NCBI GenBank assembly: GCA_020809705.1
Contig: CP085832.1
Location: 3,968,001-4,032,000, forward strand
DNA from: Calonectria ilicicola
Lineage: Eukaryota; Ascomycota; Sordariomycetes; Hypocreales; Nectriaceae
Direction of reading: 5' to 3'
Length of the DNA stretch: 64,000 bases
The position numbers were made by a program, and so were the translations under genes. Positions 10,803-20,896 of this stretch are shown here, one piece after another. The notes under the pieces were generated by a model. It made no database searches, was not told where the DNA came from, and saw only the letters and a list, made by a program, of their open reading frames with translations. How positions within the stretch are numbered: the first letter of the stretch is position 1; every line of letters begins with the position of its first letter.

Positions 10803-10844
10803 TGCGACGCATACTTGTCTGCGACGCATGCTTATCATATACGT
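10803..10844 (-). repeat. Right terminal inverted repeat
   Basis: This is the reverse complement of 2079-2120 with one mismatch. It is followed by TA at 10845-10846. Confidence 0.88.
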
Positions 10845-10846
10845 TA

Positions 10847-11389
10847 TAGATCATTTTGGCAAATAATAGATCATTTGCTAGAACGTAGTCACATTCGCTG
10901 CAAGAGTAGATTACTTTTTGTCGCAAGTAATGGTACACTGAGGATGTTTAGCGAGAACAGGGATGTGACAAGGGGGTTGGGAAGGGAAGACAAGAATTAA
11001 AGAAATAAGAAAAAGGAAATTTCCTTCTTTTCCAATTATACGAAAATTATGAATTGAAAGCCAGTCTCTATTAGTTTAGAGCGGTCCTACGAGAGCTAAA
11101 ACTAATGATGGCTAAGGTTTTAAAAATGTGGCGCCCCCAAGATTGTTGTTGCAGCGGGGCCGAAAACATGTCAATGGTGCATCTTTTTATCCTATAAAAG
11201 GCGGAAAATGACGGGTAAATGGCCTTGCGACAGACCCTTGATTCGGGTTGGCTGCAATTTTTTGCGGTGTCGACCCCGCCATTGTGCAACTTGCTTTCCA
11301 TTCCACAGTTCTCACATCTTAACTTTCCCGCCATCGCGCCCTTTGTTTAGATAGAATTTGGCACTCAACACGCTACAATCGGCTCAGCA
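10847..11389. other. Intergenic, methyltransferase promoter
   Basis: Normal base composition resumes after the right inverted repeat. An 80-codon open frame starting at 10758 crosses the repeat and is not credible. The last 300 bases are the likely promoter of the methyltransferase. Confidence 0.4.
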
Positions 11390-12376
11390 ATGCAAGAGAT
11401 CCAAGCAAGTCCTGAAATAAGGGTGGATGATGACATCCAATCCGATCCTGTATTCGGTGATGACTCTTCTGCTGCAAGTAACTCCATTGCCAGTAGCGCG
11501 ATGAAGTATGAGTGGAAGCATGGCCGTCGATACCACAGCGATCGAGCTGGTCAGTACAGCTTCCCCAATGATGACACTGAGCAGGATCGCCTCGACATGA
11601 TTCATCACGTCTTTTATCGCTTATTAGAAGATCGCCTTTATCTAGCTCCCATCCAGCCCGAAGGGCTGAACGTCCTCGACATTGGTACAGGAACTGGAAT
11701 CTGGGCTATTCAGTTTGGAGATGAGCATCCTTCTGCTACGGTGGTGGGAAACGACCTAAGCCCCATTCAGCCGGATTGGGTCCCCCCAAATGTCAAGTTC
11801 GTTGTTGACGATGTCGAGATGGATTGGGCAGAGCCAATACAATATGATTATATTCATTGTCGTTATATGGCTGGCTCCATCAAAGATTGGCCTAAGTTGT
11901 TCAAACAAGCATACGCCAACCTAAAGCCTGGAGGCTGGATAGAACTACAAGAATCTGTCAACACGCTTTATTCCGAAGATGGTACTCTTACACCCGAAAA
12001 TCCAATGGTGGCCATGATGGACAACTTGGTCCTAGCCTGCGAGAAAATTGGTCGTACCATGGATCCGGCACCATCTTTTCGCCAATGGGCTGAGGAGGCA
12101 GGGTTCACGAAGCTCAAGGAGGACCGTTTCAAACTTCCAATTGGGACTTGGCCAAAAGATGAACGGCTCAAGGAAATCGGCACGCTCATGGGAGTGAATT
12201 TCTACGAAGGTGTTGCTTCTTTCACTGCTGTATTATTCACAGATGTATTGGGCTGGTCGATAGAAAAGGTTGAGATATTTAACCAAAAGGTCAGGGAGGC
12301 ATCGCGCCAGCGCGAGGTTCATCCCATGTTTGACTTTGCAGTTCTAATTGGTCAAAAGCCAGAATGGGATAGTTAA
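11390..12376 (+). CDS. LaeA-like SAM-dependent methyltransferase
   Basis: This is an intron-less 328-codon frame. An acidic, poorly conserved N-terminus is followed by a class I methyltransferase fold. Motif I is VLDIGTGTGIWAIQF, the acidic residue binding the SAM ribose lies in VVGNDLSPIQPDW, and the later motifs are YDYIHCRYM and NLKPGGWIELQE. The IQPDWVPPN segment is typical of the fungal LaeA/TAM group found in secondary-metabolite clusters. Such proteins are often annotated only as 'methyltransferase domain'; the real substrate is unknown. LaeA itself is a nuclear regulator, but most paralogs are not. There is no obvious partner biosynthetic gene next door. Confidence 0.85.
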   Translation: MQEIQASPEIRVDDDIQSDPVFGDDSSAASNSIASSAMKYEWKHGRRYHSDRAGQYSFPNDDTEQDRLDMIHHVFYRLLEDRLYLAPIQPEGLNVLDIGTGTGIWAIQFGDEHPSATVVGNDLSPIQPDWVPPNVKFVVDDVEMDWAEPIQYDYIHCRYMAGSIKDWPKLFKQAYANLKPGGWIELQESVNTLYSEDGTLTPENPMVAMMDNLVLACEKIGRTMDPAPSFRQWAEEAGFTKLKEDRFKLPIGTWPKDERLKEIGTLMGVNFYEGVASFTAVLFTDVLGWSIEKVEIFNQKVREASRQREVHPMFDFAVLIGQKPEWDS

Positions 12377-13392
12377 AGACTGTGGAATCATGAGATTTCT
12401 GACCTCAGAAAGCACTGAGAATTGTGCCTTTTGTGAAATCAACTTTATTTCCAGGCAGAAAGGTATCGCTACCTGCCCCAATGGGACGCAGTAGCAAAAA
12501 TAATATTTCTATATCCTCCGAAAAGTCTTTTTCCACATGTCGCTATCTCGAGCGAAAGTGTTGCTTACCGGCAACAGAAAGAAGGACTGTGACAAGCGTC
12601 GTGAACACGCGAGTAATGCCCCTGCATTCGTGTATGGATACTTGGCATGGTGTGGAGATGCGGGGTTGAAAATCTGACAATAATGTTCGGACCAACTCCG
12701 ACTTAGATAAGCCAATTCGGCGGTTCTCCGACACCCATGTCAAGATAGGATATAGCTATTCGCTCATTTAACCTCACCCGTCTCAGTTATAAGCTAAGCT
12801 TATAATTAAACAACAAGTTTCTAATAAAATCGACCCAAGTCGGAAGGAGTTCTGCAATAAGATACTTGGTGCTAATATTGCTGTATATTCGTCGGTCAGG
12901 AGCATTATTCAGACAAAAGAAACGCACACAAAATATAAAACGTAAAATGGACGTGGAGTCCACCCAAATGGGCCCGCGCCCCAGCCCTGGCTTCGGTCAC
13001 AGTGCGACGACAAGGCATACCTCGACTCCACAGTCTGTCGCCTTATCATGGGTACTGGGGTTAAAGTTCTCGCCGGTAGCCAGACTTTGCGTCATTTCCC
13101 CAACATCGAAGCGGTCTATTCCAGGCCTCGGCTCGTCAAGAGCTCGGAACCGAAGCCGTCGGCCACCAAACACCCGTAATAAAAGATACATGAGTGTATG
13201 ATCGGCCCGAATATTTTTTGTCTCCATAGGCCTGTATTTATGAGGAGAGAAAAATGGCTAGGATCGCCAGGGGCCATTGCGTATAAGAAGATGATCATCG
13301 CGTGCTCCACCACCGAGAAAAAAGTGGTTTTTATGAGGTAGCCTGAGTTGTGCTGGCATCTCTGACACTCAGAAAACTGCATCATTTTCACC
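12377..13392. other. Intergenic, no gene seen
   Basis: This kilobase holds the methyltransferase 3' end and the upstream region of the GH3 gene. Short open frames on both strands have no recognisable content. Confidence 0.4.
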
Positions 13393-15860
13393 ATGAAATT
13401 GTTTCTGCCTTGGCTTAGCCTTGCTCTGCAGGCTGGAGTCACATTGTCCCAGGAAAGCAATTCAACTGGAAAGGTGCCCTCAGAGTTGCCGTACTATGGA
13501 CGAAGCCCGCCAGTTTACCCTACGCGTAATTCAAATCTCTCTCCCATCTGAGACAAGTCATGCTAACATAAGGATAAGCTGTTGGTAACGGCACGACCAA
13601 TGCTCGTTGGGCTCGAGCCTACCATCGTGCCAAGGCCATTGTTAGCCAGTTCACCCTAGAGGAGAAAGCCAATGTTACGCGTGGCTTCACAGGACTCTGC
13701 ACGGGCAACACTGGTTCGGTCCCACGTCTAGGTGTTCCCTCCCTATGCTTCTCTGATGCTCCCGTTGGTGTCCGTGGCCAGGAGTTTGTCTCAGCGTTTC
13801 CTGCTGGTTTGCATCTCGCTGCCACATTCGACAAGGATCTCATGTATCAGTATGGCCGAGCTCTTGGCGCAGAATACTTTGGAAAGGGTGTGAATGTCGC
13901 TCTAGGCCCTACATCAGGCCCAATGGGTCGCGTTGTTCGCGGCGGCCGAAATTGGGAGGGTCTCTCAGGTGATCCCTACTTGGCCGGCACGGGAATGGGT
14001 GCCGTTACAAAGGGCATGCAGGAATCGGGTGTCATTGCCACGCCTAAGCACTTTCTCGCCAATGAGCAGGAGTGGCGCCGTATCAGAAACGAAAACATGA
14101 CTGATCTAACACGAAGACTCGGCTGGCCGGAAGGCGAGGCTATCAGTGCGAACATTGATGACCGGACCCTCCATGAGCTGTATGCGTTTCCCTTCATGGA
14201 TGCCCTACGCGAGGGCGCCGGGTGCGTAATGTGCTCCTATAACCGCCTCAACCAGTCATACACTTGCCAAAATTCCAAGCTTCTGAATGGCATTCTCAAG
14301 ACAGAACTCGGATTTGAAGGATTCGTTGTAAGCGATTGGCAAGCCCACAATTCGGGCGTTGCATCAGCCAATTCTGGGCTGGACGTTGTTATGCCCGATG
14401 CGGGTTACTGGGGAGACAATCTCATTGAGGCCGTGTCTAACTCTTCCGTGAGCGTTGAGCGCATCGATGACATGGCCACTCGTCTCTTCGCAGCCTATTA
14501 CTACCTCGAGCAAGACAGCGAGTTGCCCGCTATCGCAATCAATAGCTACGCGACTCCGGCTTTCCCTGTGGATGTCCAGGGTGACCATGCGCAACTGATT
14601 CGCCGCATTGGCGCCGCGGGCACCGTGCTTGTCAAGAATGTTAACGGTGCCCTGCCCCTCAAAAAGCCCAAGATGGTTTCCGTTTATGGATACGATGCTA
14701 TTGTAAAAGTCAACCCATGGGAGAACCCCAACCGTTATGGTGGTGGCTACGAGGTCAACTTTGGCTGGAACACGTTCAACGGCACTCTCATCACCGGCGG
14801 TGGGTCTGGTATTGCTACCCCTCCCTACATCATCTCGCCATTCCAGGCTATCCAGGACCGCATTATTAAGAACCACGGTACCGTGCGGTGGGACTTCTTT
14901 GCTGAGCGCCCTGAGCCTCACTTTGCCAACTCTGAAGCTTGCCTCGTGTTTATTAACGCCTACGCCTCTGAGAGTTTTGATAGAACTACTTTGACAGACG
15001 AGTTTAGCGACAACCTGGTCAATAATGTAGCTACAAACTGCTCCAACACAATTGTTACCATTCACCACGCAGGCAAGTCAATGAAGATAATGCAAGAGTA
15101 CGTTCGCGAGAACATTTACTAACAGGTTTTCTCATCAGGTGTGCGCACTGTTGACGCGTGGATCGATCATCCCAACGTGACTGCAGTGATCTACGCCGGT
15201 CTCCCCGGCCAGGAATCAGGAAACAGCCTTGCTGACATTTTATTCGGTGATCTCAGCCCCTCCGGAAAGCTTCCGTTCACTGTCGCACAGAAGGAGGAAG
15301 ATTATGGAGATCTACTTAACGCTACTACTACATTCGATTGGTATCCGGAAGTCAACTTCACTGAGGGCGTGTACACCGACTACCGTTATTTCGATAAGAA
15401 AAACATCACACCGCTGTTTGAGTTTGGTTTCGGTCTGTCGTACACCACCTTCAACTTCTCCGATTTCTCTGCAGCTTTCCGATCCGATATAAGCCTAGAA
15501 GAGCTTCCCAACCCGGATATTGCTATCGTACAGGGTGGTCACCCTGAGCTATGGGATATCGTCGCCATGGCTCGTGTTTATGTGACCAACACTGGTGATG
15601 TTGACGGCGCTGAGGCCGCCCAGCTATACGTCGGCATCCCTGGAGGCGATACGCCAATCCGCCAACTCCGTGGATTCAAGCAAGTCGGCCCTCTAGTACC
15701 TGGTCAGTCTGGGTTGGCAAAATTCCCGCTCACTAGACGGGATTTGAGCATCTGGGACGTCAAGGCGCAGCAGTGGCGCCTCCGCAAGGGAGAATACAAG
15801 CTCTACGCAGGCTCTAGCAGCCGCAAGCTGCCGGTGGAATATTCTATTGAATTAGTTTAG
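13393..15860 (+). CDS. Secreted GH3 beta-glucosidase
   Basis: Three exons, 13393-13525, 13579-15072 and 15139-15860, give 782 residues. Residues 1-20 form a signal peptide (MKLFLPWLSLALQAGVTLSQ). The GH3 N-terminal barrel carries KHFLANEQE and the nucleophile Asp in GFVVSDW (about residue 295). The C-terminal alpha/beta sandwich (AGLPGQESG, FGFGLSYTTF) is followed by a fibronectin-III-like domain. It should release glucose from cello-oligosaccharides or aryl-beta-glucosides outside the cell. Intron 1 is GT-AG (53 nt). Intron 2 (15073-15138) starts GCAAGT, a GC-AG intron; family homology (HAGVRTVDAW across the junction) and frame both require it. Confidence 0.92.
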
Positions 15861-16406
15861 TGCCATAGTTAGCTCCTTGTAGATGTTAGTACTTTACAAA
15901 TTACACAATTCTATAAACACTTGACTTTCCCGTGTAGAACCACAATCTCGCCAATAGTGAATCTAATCCGCCGGTTCGCCTTCACGGGTTAGTAAGTCAT
16001 GACGGAACTCACCCGACGCACTATGTCGCCGGATTGGCTGGGATGGAAACCGAAATTTCGCATTTCCTTCAATTCCTAACGTAGAAAGAGTCTTATGGTT
16101 CGTCTACCTATCACGATTGTGTTGCCAGGGCACAGAGACGACAGTGGCCTGCCGTGCACTTTAGATGTTGCTGCAAATAACATCGTTAATCTTTCTAGGA
16201 CTGCTTTCTAGAAGCGCCATACAAGATGGTGGTCGAGTCGAAAGAAGACGCCACGATGATGGGAGGAACAATACGTTAGTCTAACAAATCTCCATGAAAT
16301 ACCCTACCATAATTTATTCATAAGAATTATGGTTGATAAATTCTTGCTGAGGATTTCAACTGTTTCTTTATTGTAGTGGTAATAAGCAAACATATAAACG
16401 AGCCGA
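15861..16406. other. Intergenic between convergent genes
   Basis: This is the 3' flank of the GH3 gene and of the minus-strand Thr-rich protein gene. Nothing else was recognised. Confidence 0.4.
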
Positions 16407-17724
16407 TCACCCACTCTGAACACAGACAGTTGTGAAAGCAAAATCTAACCCTTTGCAACCGGTTCCAATGGTCTCGCCAATTCTCAACAGATTCCCATTG
16501 TCGTCTGAACAATTCATAAAAAGCTCCTTCCTGTCATGACTTTGGCAAATCAAGGTACTATCAGCCTCAAAACCTGAAAAGCCACAGCCAAGCGCGTAAC
16601 ACCCAGATCTTTCGTCCTCTTCGCTGCTCAGGAACACAATGCTGTCGTCGGAATTCTCATCACAGGCCATCATGTCCTGTCCATAAGTGTACAAGACTCC
16701 TTCTGAGTACTGGAAAGCGAATGCGTTGTTAACATTTCCATCAAAGGCAATATACCCAGGCGTATCTGTGTCTGACACGAGGTATTGGCCTTTGCGATCC
16801 CCTGATGTAACTTGCAGAACAGTTTTGTGGGATGCGCAAGCTGGTGGGTCTGGTATGACTGGTGCAACTGAAGATGTGGCGGTAACCGAGATCGTTGTGT
16901 ATTCTGTATATAGAGAGGGAATCACAGCTGTAGATACCGTTGTCCTGGCGGTTTCAGGTAGAAGTGCGGTTTTGAATTTGGTGAATATTGAAGTAGCAGT
17001 CTTTGTCTTGGTGACAGTCGAGTGTTTCGTGACCGTTTTCGTGACATATAGAGTAGTCGTGGGAGTTGTAATGGTGGTTGTTCGAGTAACGGCAGCAGAG
17101 TCTATGCAATGGCAAGCGAGCGAGAACTGACTAGAATCCGTACAAACATCCTTAACTTTAGTTGGAACTGCAGTGTTCAAGTATGTGGATGGTGTACATC
17201 GGGGCGGCTGGCGCTTCAGATTGCCCTGGCTTACACGAACAGATTTGGTTACAGTCACCTCTCCCACCACGGTGGAAGTCAAGAGAACCTGTGATGCGAC
17301 GTGCTGGGTCACAACAACTTCAACGGTAGTAACCGTTGTTTTCAAGGTGGTTAGCAGAGTTTTAGTGGGTACTACAATCACATCCTTCTTAACAGTTACT
17401 GGCTTCGTGATTGTTTTGGTTTTCGTCTTGGTAATTCTACGGCTTGTTGATTAGAATGGTGATACTATTGTAACTTCAGCACTTACGTAGTAGGACAAGG
17501 TGTGATTATCTTAACGAAAAAGGATGGGCAAAGAGCACCAAGCTGGGGATTCTTGGACATCTATCCAAATTAGTCAACAAAACGCGGTTTTAAGAATCGG
17601 ACAACTTTGGAAAGAATACCTTATCAAGACAAAGTTGGTACTTGACATCGCATATGGGGTCTTTGAGCCACGCGTTGGCCGACAAGGCCAATGCTAATGC
17701 TGCTGCCAGCCCCGATAACTTCAT
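16407..17724 (-). CDS. Thr/Ser-rich secreted protein, unknown function
   Basis: Three-exon minus-strand model: 17724-17620, 17560-17487 and 17442-16407, giving 404 residues. The introns are 59 nt (GTATTC...GATAG) and 44 nt (GTAAGT...ACAAG), both frame-preserving. Residues 1-19 are a clear signal peptide (MKLSGLAAALALALSANAW). A short Cys-containing segment follows, then a long Thr/Val-rich stretch with repeated TKT/TTT motifs, likely heavily O-glycosylated. The C-terminal 150 residues form a Cys-containing domain with GYIAFDGNVNNAFAFQY and a probable disulfide pattern. No GPI signal is seen. It is probably a cell-wall or matrix protein. I do not recognise the C-terminal domain. Confidence 0.7.
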
Positions 17725-18905
17725 ATTGGGTATTCTGGTGGGAAGTCTGTCGAGAGTATTTCGGGATTCAAAGATGGCGAAGAAGAGGTTTCTTTAAAGG
17801 CATCCTTGATGTTCCTATGCTTAGAATTCTCGCTAGCCCGAAAGGGCCAAACAAACCCTCTGGCATGGCTGCGTTGGTGGCTGACGGACTATTTGCTCTG
17901 AGGTGTAAAACAAATAGTCTCATTAGGCAAATGCGCCATAATGCAACTAGTTAAGCCAAGCGAATGCCCCTTGCATAGGTAAATTCCCAGCTGTCAATCA
18001 GGGGACATTTTAGGATGTCACATCCGAGTCCAGGCCTTTGCCTATGTGGAACAAAACCATTCTGACCACAAGACTACTTCAATTCTATTCATACTTTTTA
18101 CTGATTATCCAACTAGACGCGCTGATCCGCAAAGCATGGGGCACCCTGTCCTCCACTCAACACAGTGAAACATGGCTATGGCTCACAGACATTTGGCTGG
18201 ATACTGTTGGATTGCTTTTGTTGTCGTCTGATTGGTGCGTAAACAACAAAAACGCTTGCCAAAACTGGCAATCGCGGTGTAGTGGTGGAAATAGCCAGGA
18301 TGCTGGGGCTAAACTAACGAGGGCTAAGATCTATGCTTACTCGTTGATGTGGTTTTGACTGTTGGCTCTAACATGCTACGAGAATGTGTGGCTAGTTTTA
18401 CTCGGCATCTAACCGGGTCTCGGTCACCTCCACCACGGTGGCGCAACGCCATAGTTAGCGTTCAGCCTCATGGCCATGCACGCTGTTTTTCAGGTAGCCA
18501 CAGACGAGGTTGATGTGTGTTGGTGGAAGCGGTCTGAGATGCACTTGAATGCGCACATTGTAAATCTCGGGCGTGGCGGGTGAGTGGCTCGATTATTTAT
18601 CAAACGTGCCCTCTTCGCAGTATCCACAATCAGTGCCTAGACCATTACAACTCCTCACCGCCGCGTTTCTCGACAGCTTTCGTGGCCCAAGCAGAGTGGT
18701 CAATCCTTTCACTTTATAGGATGGCATACAGGCTAGTAAGTGCCTCATGACAAGCGGAATAATTTTGCATGAATTGAATCCGCGCGTGGCTGTCCTTTTT
18801 TTCTATTTGTCCCCTTTTTCTTCAGAAATACACAAATGTAAGCTCGTCAAGATAAATTAGGCGCAAAATGTAACGTGGAGCACGCACACCAACAGCCAAC
18901 AACCA
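17725..18905. other. Intergenic, no gene seen
   Basis: The first part is the promoter of the Thr-rich secreted protein. The rest contains no recognisable coding, RNA or repeat structure. Confidence 0.4.
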
Positions 18906-20357
18906 TCACCAATCGGCAATGATCTCCGAGGCACCACGCTTTCCGCTTCGAATCGCCCCTTCCATGTAGCCTCTAAATTCTGTCGTAAACTCGGTCCCGA
19001 CAAAGTAAAGTCCACCAAACTTCTCATGAAACATTTTACTGTGGCTGCCAGCCCCTAATATGTTTGGTGGCGTAGCTGGAAATGGACATCCCCACCCAGC
19101 CCATTGATCTTGCATCCACTCCGACGTGATGGAATCCAAAAATTCAAACTTGACTGCTTCGTATCCAACTCCAAACAGGGAGCCAAGCTGCTTTAGAACG
19201 GCCTCGCGGCGCCCATCAGAGTCGAGCGTCAGCCATTTGCGCCCTGGCCCTGAGACTAGGAAGCAGGTGAGTGCGTAGTTTTCCCCCTCGTCGTCGGAAG
19301 TGTCTCGGCAGTGGTTCATCGGACCACGGAAGCTTTGGGCCAAGCCGCATGCGCCAACCTGCCGCCAGAACGGTGTTTTAAATAGACAAATATACTTGAC
19401 AAAACACCCATAACGAGTGGAATCTGTGTACAGTGTCTTTTGAGAGGGCAGAGGTGGCTCAAATACAATGTTCTTGTACGTCGGACTGGGGATGCTGACG
19501 ATTACCTTTCGCGCTTTGATTGCGGTCCCCGTTGTGATTGTGAGGGTGTAGACCCCCGACGGATTTTGTACAATCGAGTCGACTGGGGAGTTCAATTTGA
19601 TACTGTCAGCAGGCAGTAGTTTGGACATGCCAATTGAAATGCCTTGGGTGCCTTCTTTGAGTCGCAGCCGCTGCGCTCCATGTTCGCCGTCGTATCGCAG
19701 CTTTACGATCCCCAGAGCACCACGCGCAATCTCTAGAAAACCTAAGGCCGACACATCGCCAGGATCTTGACCAAGCGTGCCCCTACACCAAACACGGGCG
19801 GTCAAGAGCGCTCGGGGGCCAGCACCGATATCTTGTAGCCATTGCTGAAAAGTTAAATTATCAAGCCTGGCACGGTTTGGTTCTTCAAAGGGTTCTTCGC
19901 TGAGAGACGCTACTTCGACTTTTTCACGAATATCAATGATGTTGTCAACGTCGGACTGATCGAACTAAATATGGAGTTCGATGAGCAGGTTTCTTTGGTC
20001 ATGCTGTAGCCAAACACGAATTTCATTTACCTTTGGCGAACCGGTGAATGGAAACAGGTGACAATTTCCATCCTCATCCTCACTTGCAACAAGGCCCGAA
20101 CTAGCTTGCACAATGGGCGTCAGATTGAACTTTTGACAGTATGCCCAGACGTGAGACTGGTTCGTGTCATTCAGCCAAGCTGCTCCCAGCTCTTGTCTGC
20201 CTTTTCCATCTCCCCTCTCGGTCGTGTTTGTTTTACCGCCAACTCTGTCTCGAGCTTCGAGAACAATCACTGAGTGGCCGTGGTTGTGAAGGTCTACCGC
20301 AGCTTGAAGCCCGCTGAGACCTGCACCAACAATAGCTACATCAAATGTCGTCGGCAT
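18906..20357 (-). CDS. Flavin monoamine oxidase family protein
   Basis: Two exons, 20357-20031 and 19964-18906, separated by a 66-nt GTAAAT...TTTAG intron, give 461 residues. The N-terminus has the FAD dinucleotide-binding motif VAIVGAGLSGLQAA, then EARDRVGGKT, the second FAD-contact motif of MAO-type oxidases. The C-terminus ends with GGLYFVGTEFTTEFRGYMEG, the FAD-binding and aromatic-cage region. The length matches fungal MAO-N-like enzymes. It should oxidatively deaminate an amine with release of H2O2 and ammonia. No C-terminal peroxisomal SKL-type signal is present (it ends IADW). Substrate is not predictable; genes like this also occur in secondary-metabolite clusters. Confidence 0.87.
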
Positions 20358-20896
20358 GACAGACAGGATGGAGCTTATCGAAGTGTTGTGATAAGAAGCA
20401 TATAGCGTTTGCAGTTGAGCGCGCTAATTGATGTGAAGAACTTCCTTAAGAGCTAACGGAGAGGACATAGGTTCTCTGTTAAATAAAAAGATGTTCGCTC
20501 TCGGAATCGTGGAGTAGCGCTTTAGAATCGACCAACTGGGTTTAAAGATAGACCACAATCAAGTTTGGGGTTCAATCCTTATCAGACTAAATAACTAAGG
20601 TTGCGACCCCTCAATGTCGTTGATAGGGCGTGATCAGCGTTAGCGCTGCATGCTCGGCATGATAGCTTCGGCATTCCAATCCGGGAAGGCCGTCGCGACC
20701 TTAGGATTGAAGTGGAGCATCTGAGTACCACATAATCCCACAAAGGAGGATTATACTCTTTAAGACGAGTCAAATGAAGTCGCGGGGCGCTCCTTCAGCC
20801 ATGCCAATCTACTGCAGTCGGGTCGACAGGAGCAGTGGCATAGCATTCAAGCAACGAAACAATCTTCCTGGCATTTTCCCGCAATATTTCCGATTC
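20358..20896. other. Intergenic, no gene seen
   Basis: This stretch holds the amine oxidase promoter and the 3' flank of the ankyrin pseudogene. I considered a tRNA near 20,575 and found no acceptor-stem pairing. Confidence 0.4.

Larger units (their letters stand above)
2079..10844 (+). mobile_element. RIP-degraded Tc1/mariner (Fot/pogo) element
   Basis: The element is bounded by 42-bp terminal inverted repeats that begin ACGTATATGATAAGC and differ at one base. Both sides are flanked by TA (2077-2078 and 10845-10846), the Tc1/mariner target duplication. Subtracting the nested LTR element and its 5-bp duplication leaves about 1,857 bp, the size typical of Fot1/Pot2-like fungal elements. The interior is extremely AT-rich (about 2,340-3,049 and 9,954-10,600). 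Stop-riddled transposase remnants read on the + strand on both sides of the insertion. The decay looks like RIP: Gln, Trp and Arg codons appear converted to stops. The element is non-functional. Confidence 0.85.

Noticed and set aside
10758..11000. 80-codon + strand frame
   Set aside because: It runs across the right inverted repeat and its flank, with no family resemblance.
15096..15138. GT donor at 15098 for GH3 intron 2
   Set aside because: It leaves exon 3 out of frame and inserts residues where the family is conserved; the GC donor at 15073 fits.
20560..20600. GGGTTCAATCC-like motif suggesting a tRNA
   Set aside because: The T-stem does not pair, and no acceptor or anticodon stems are present.
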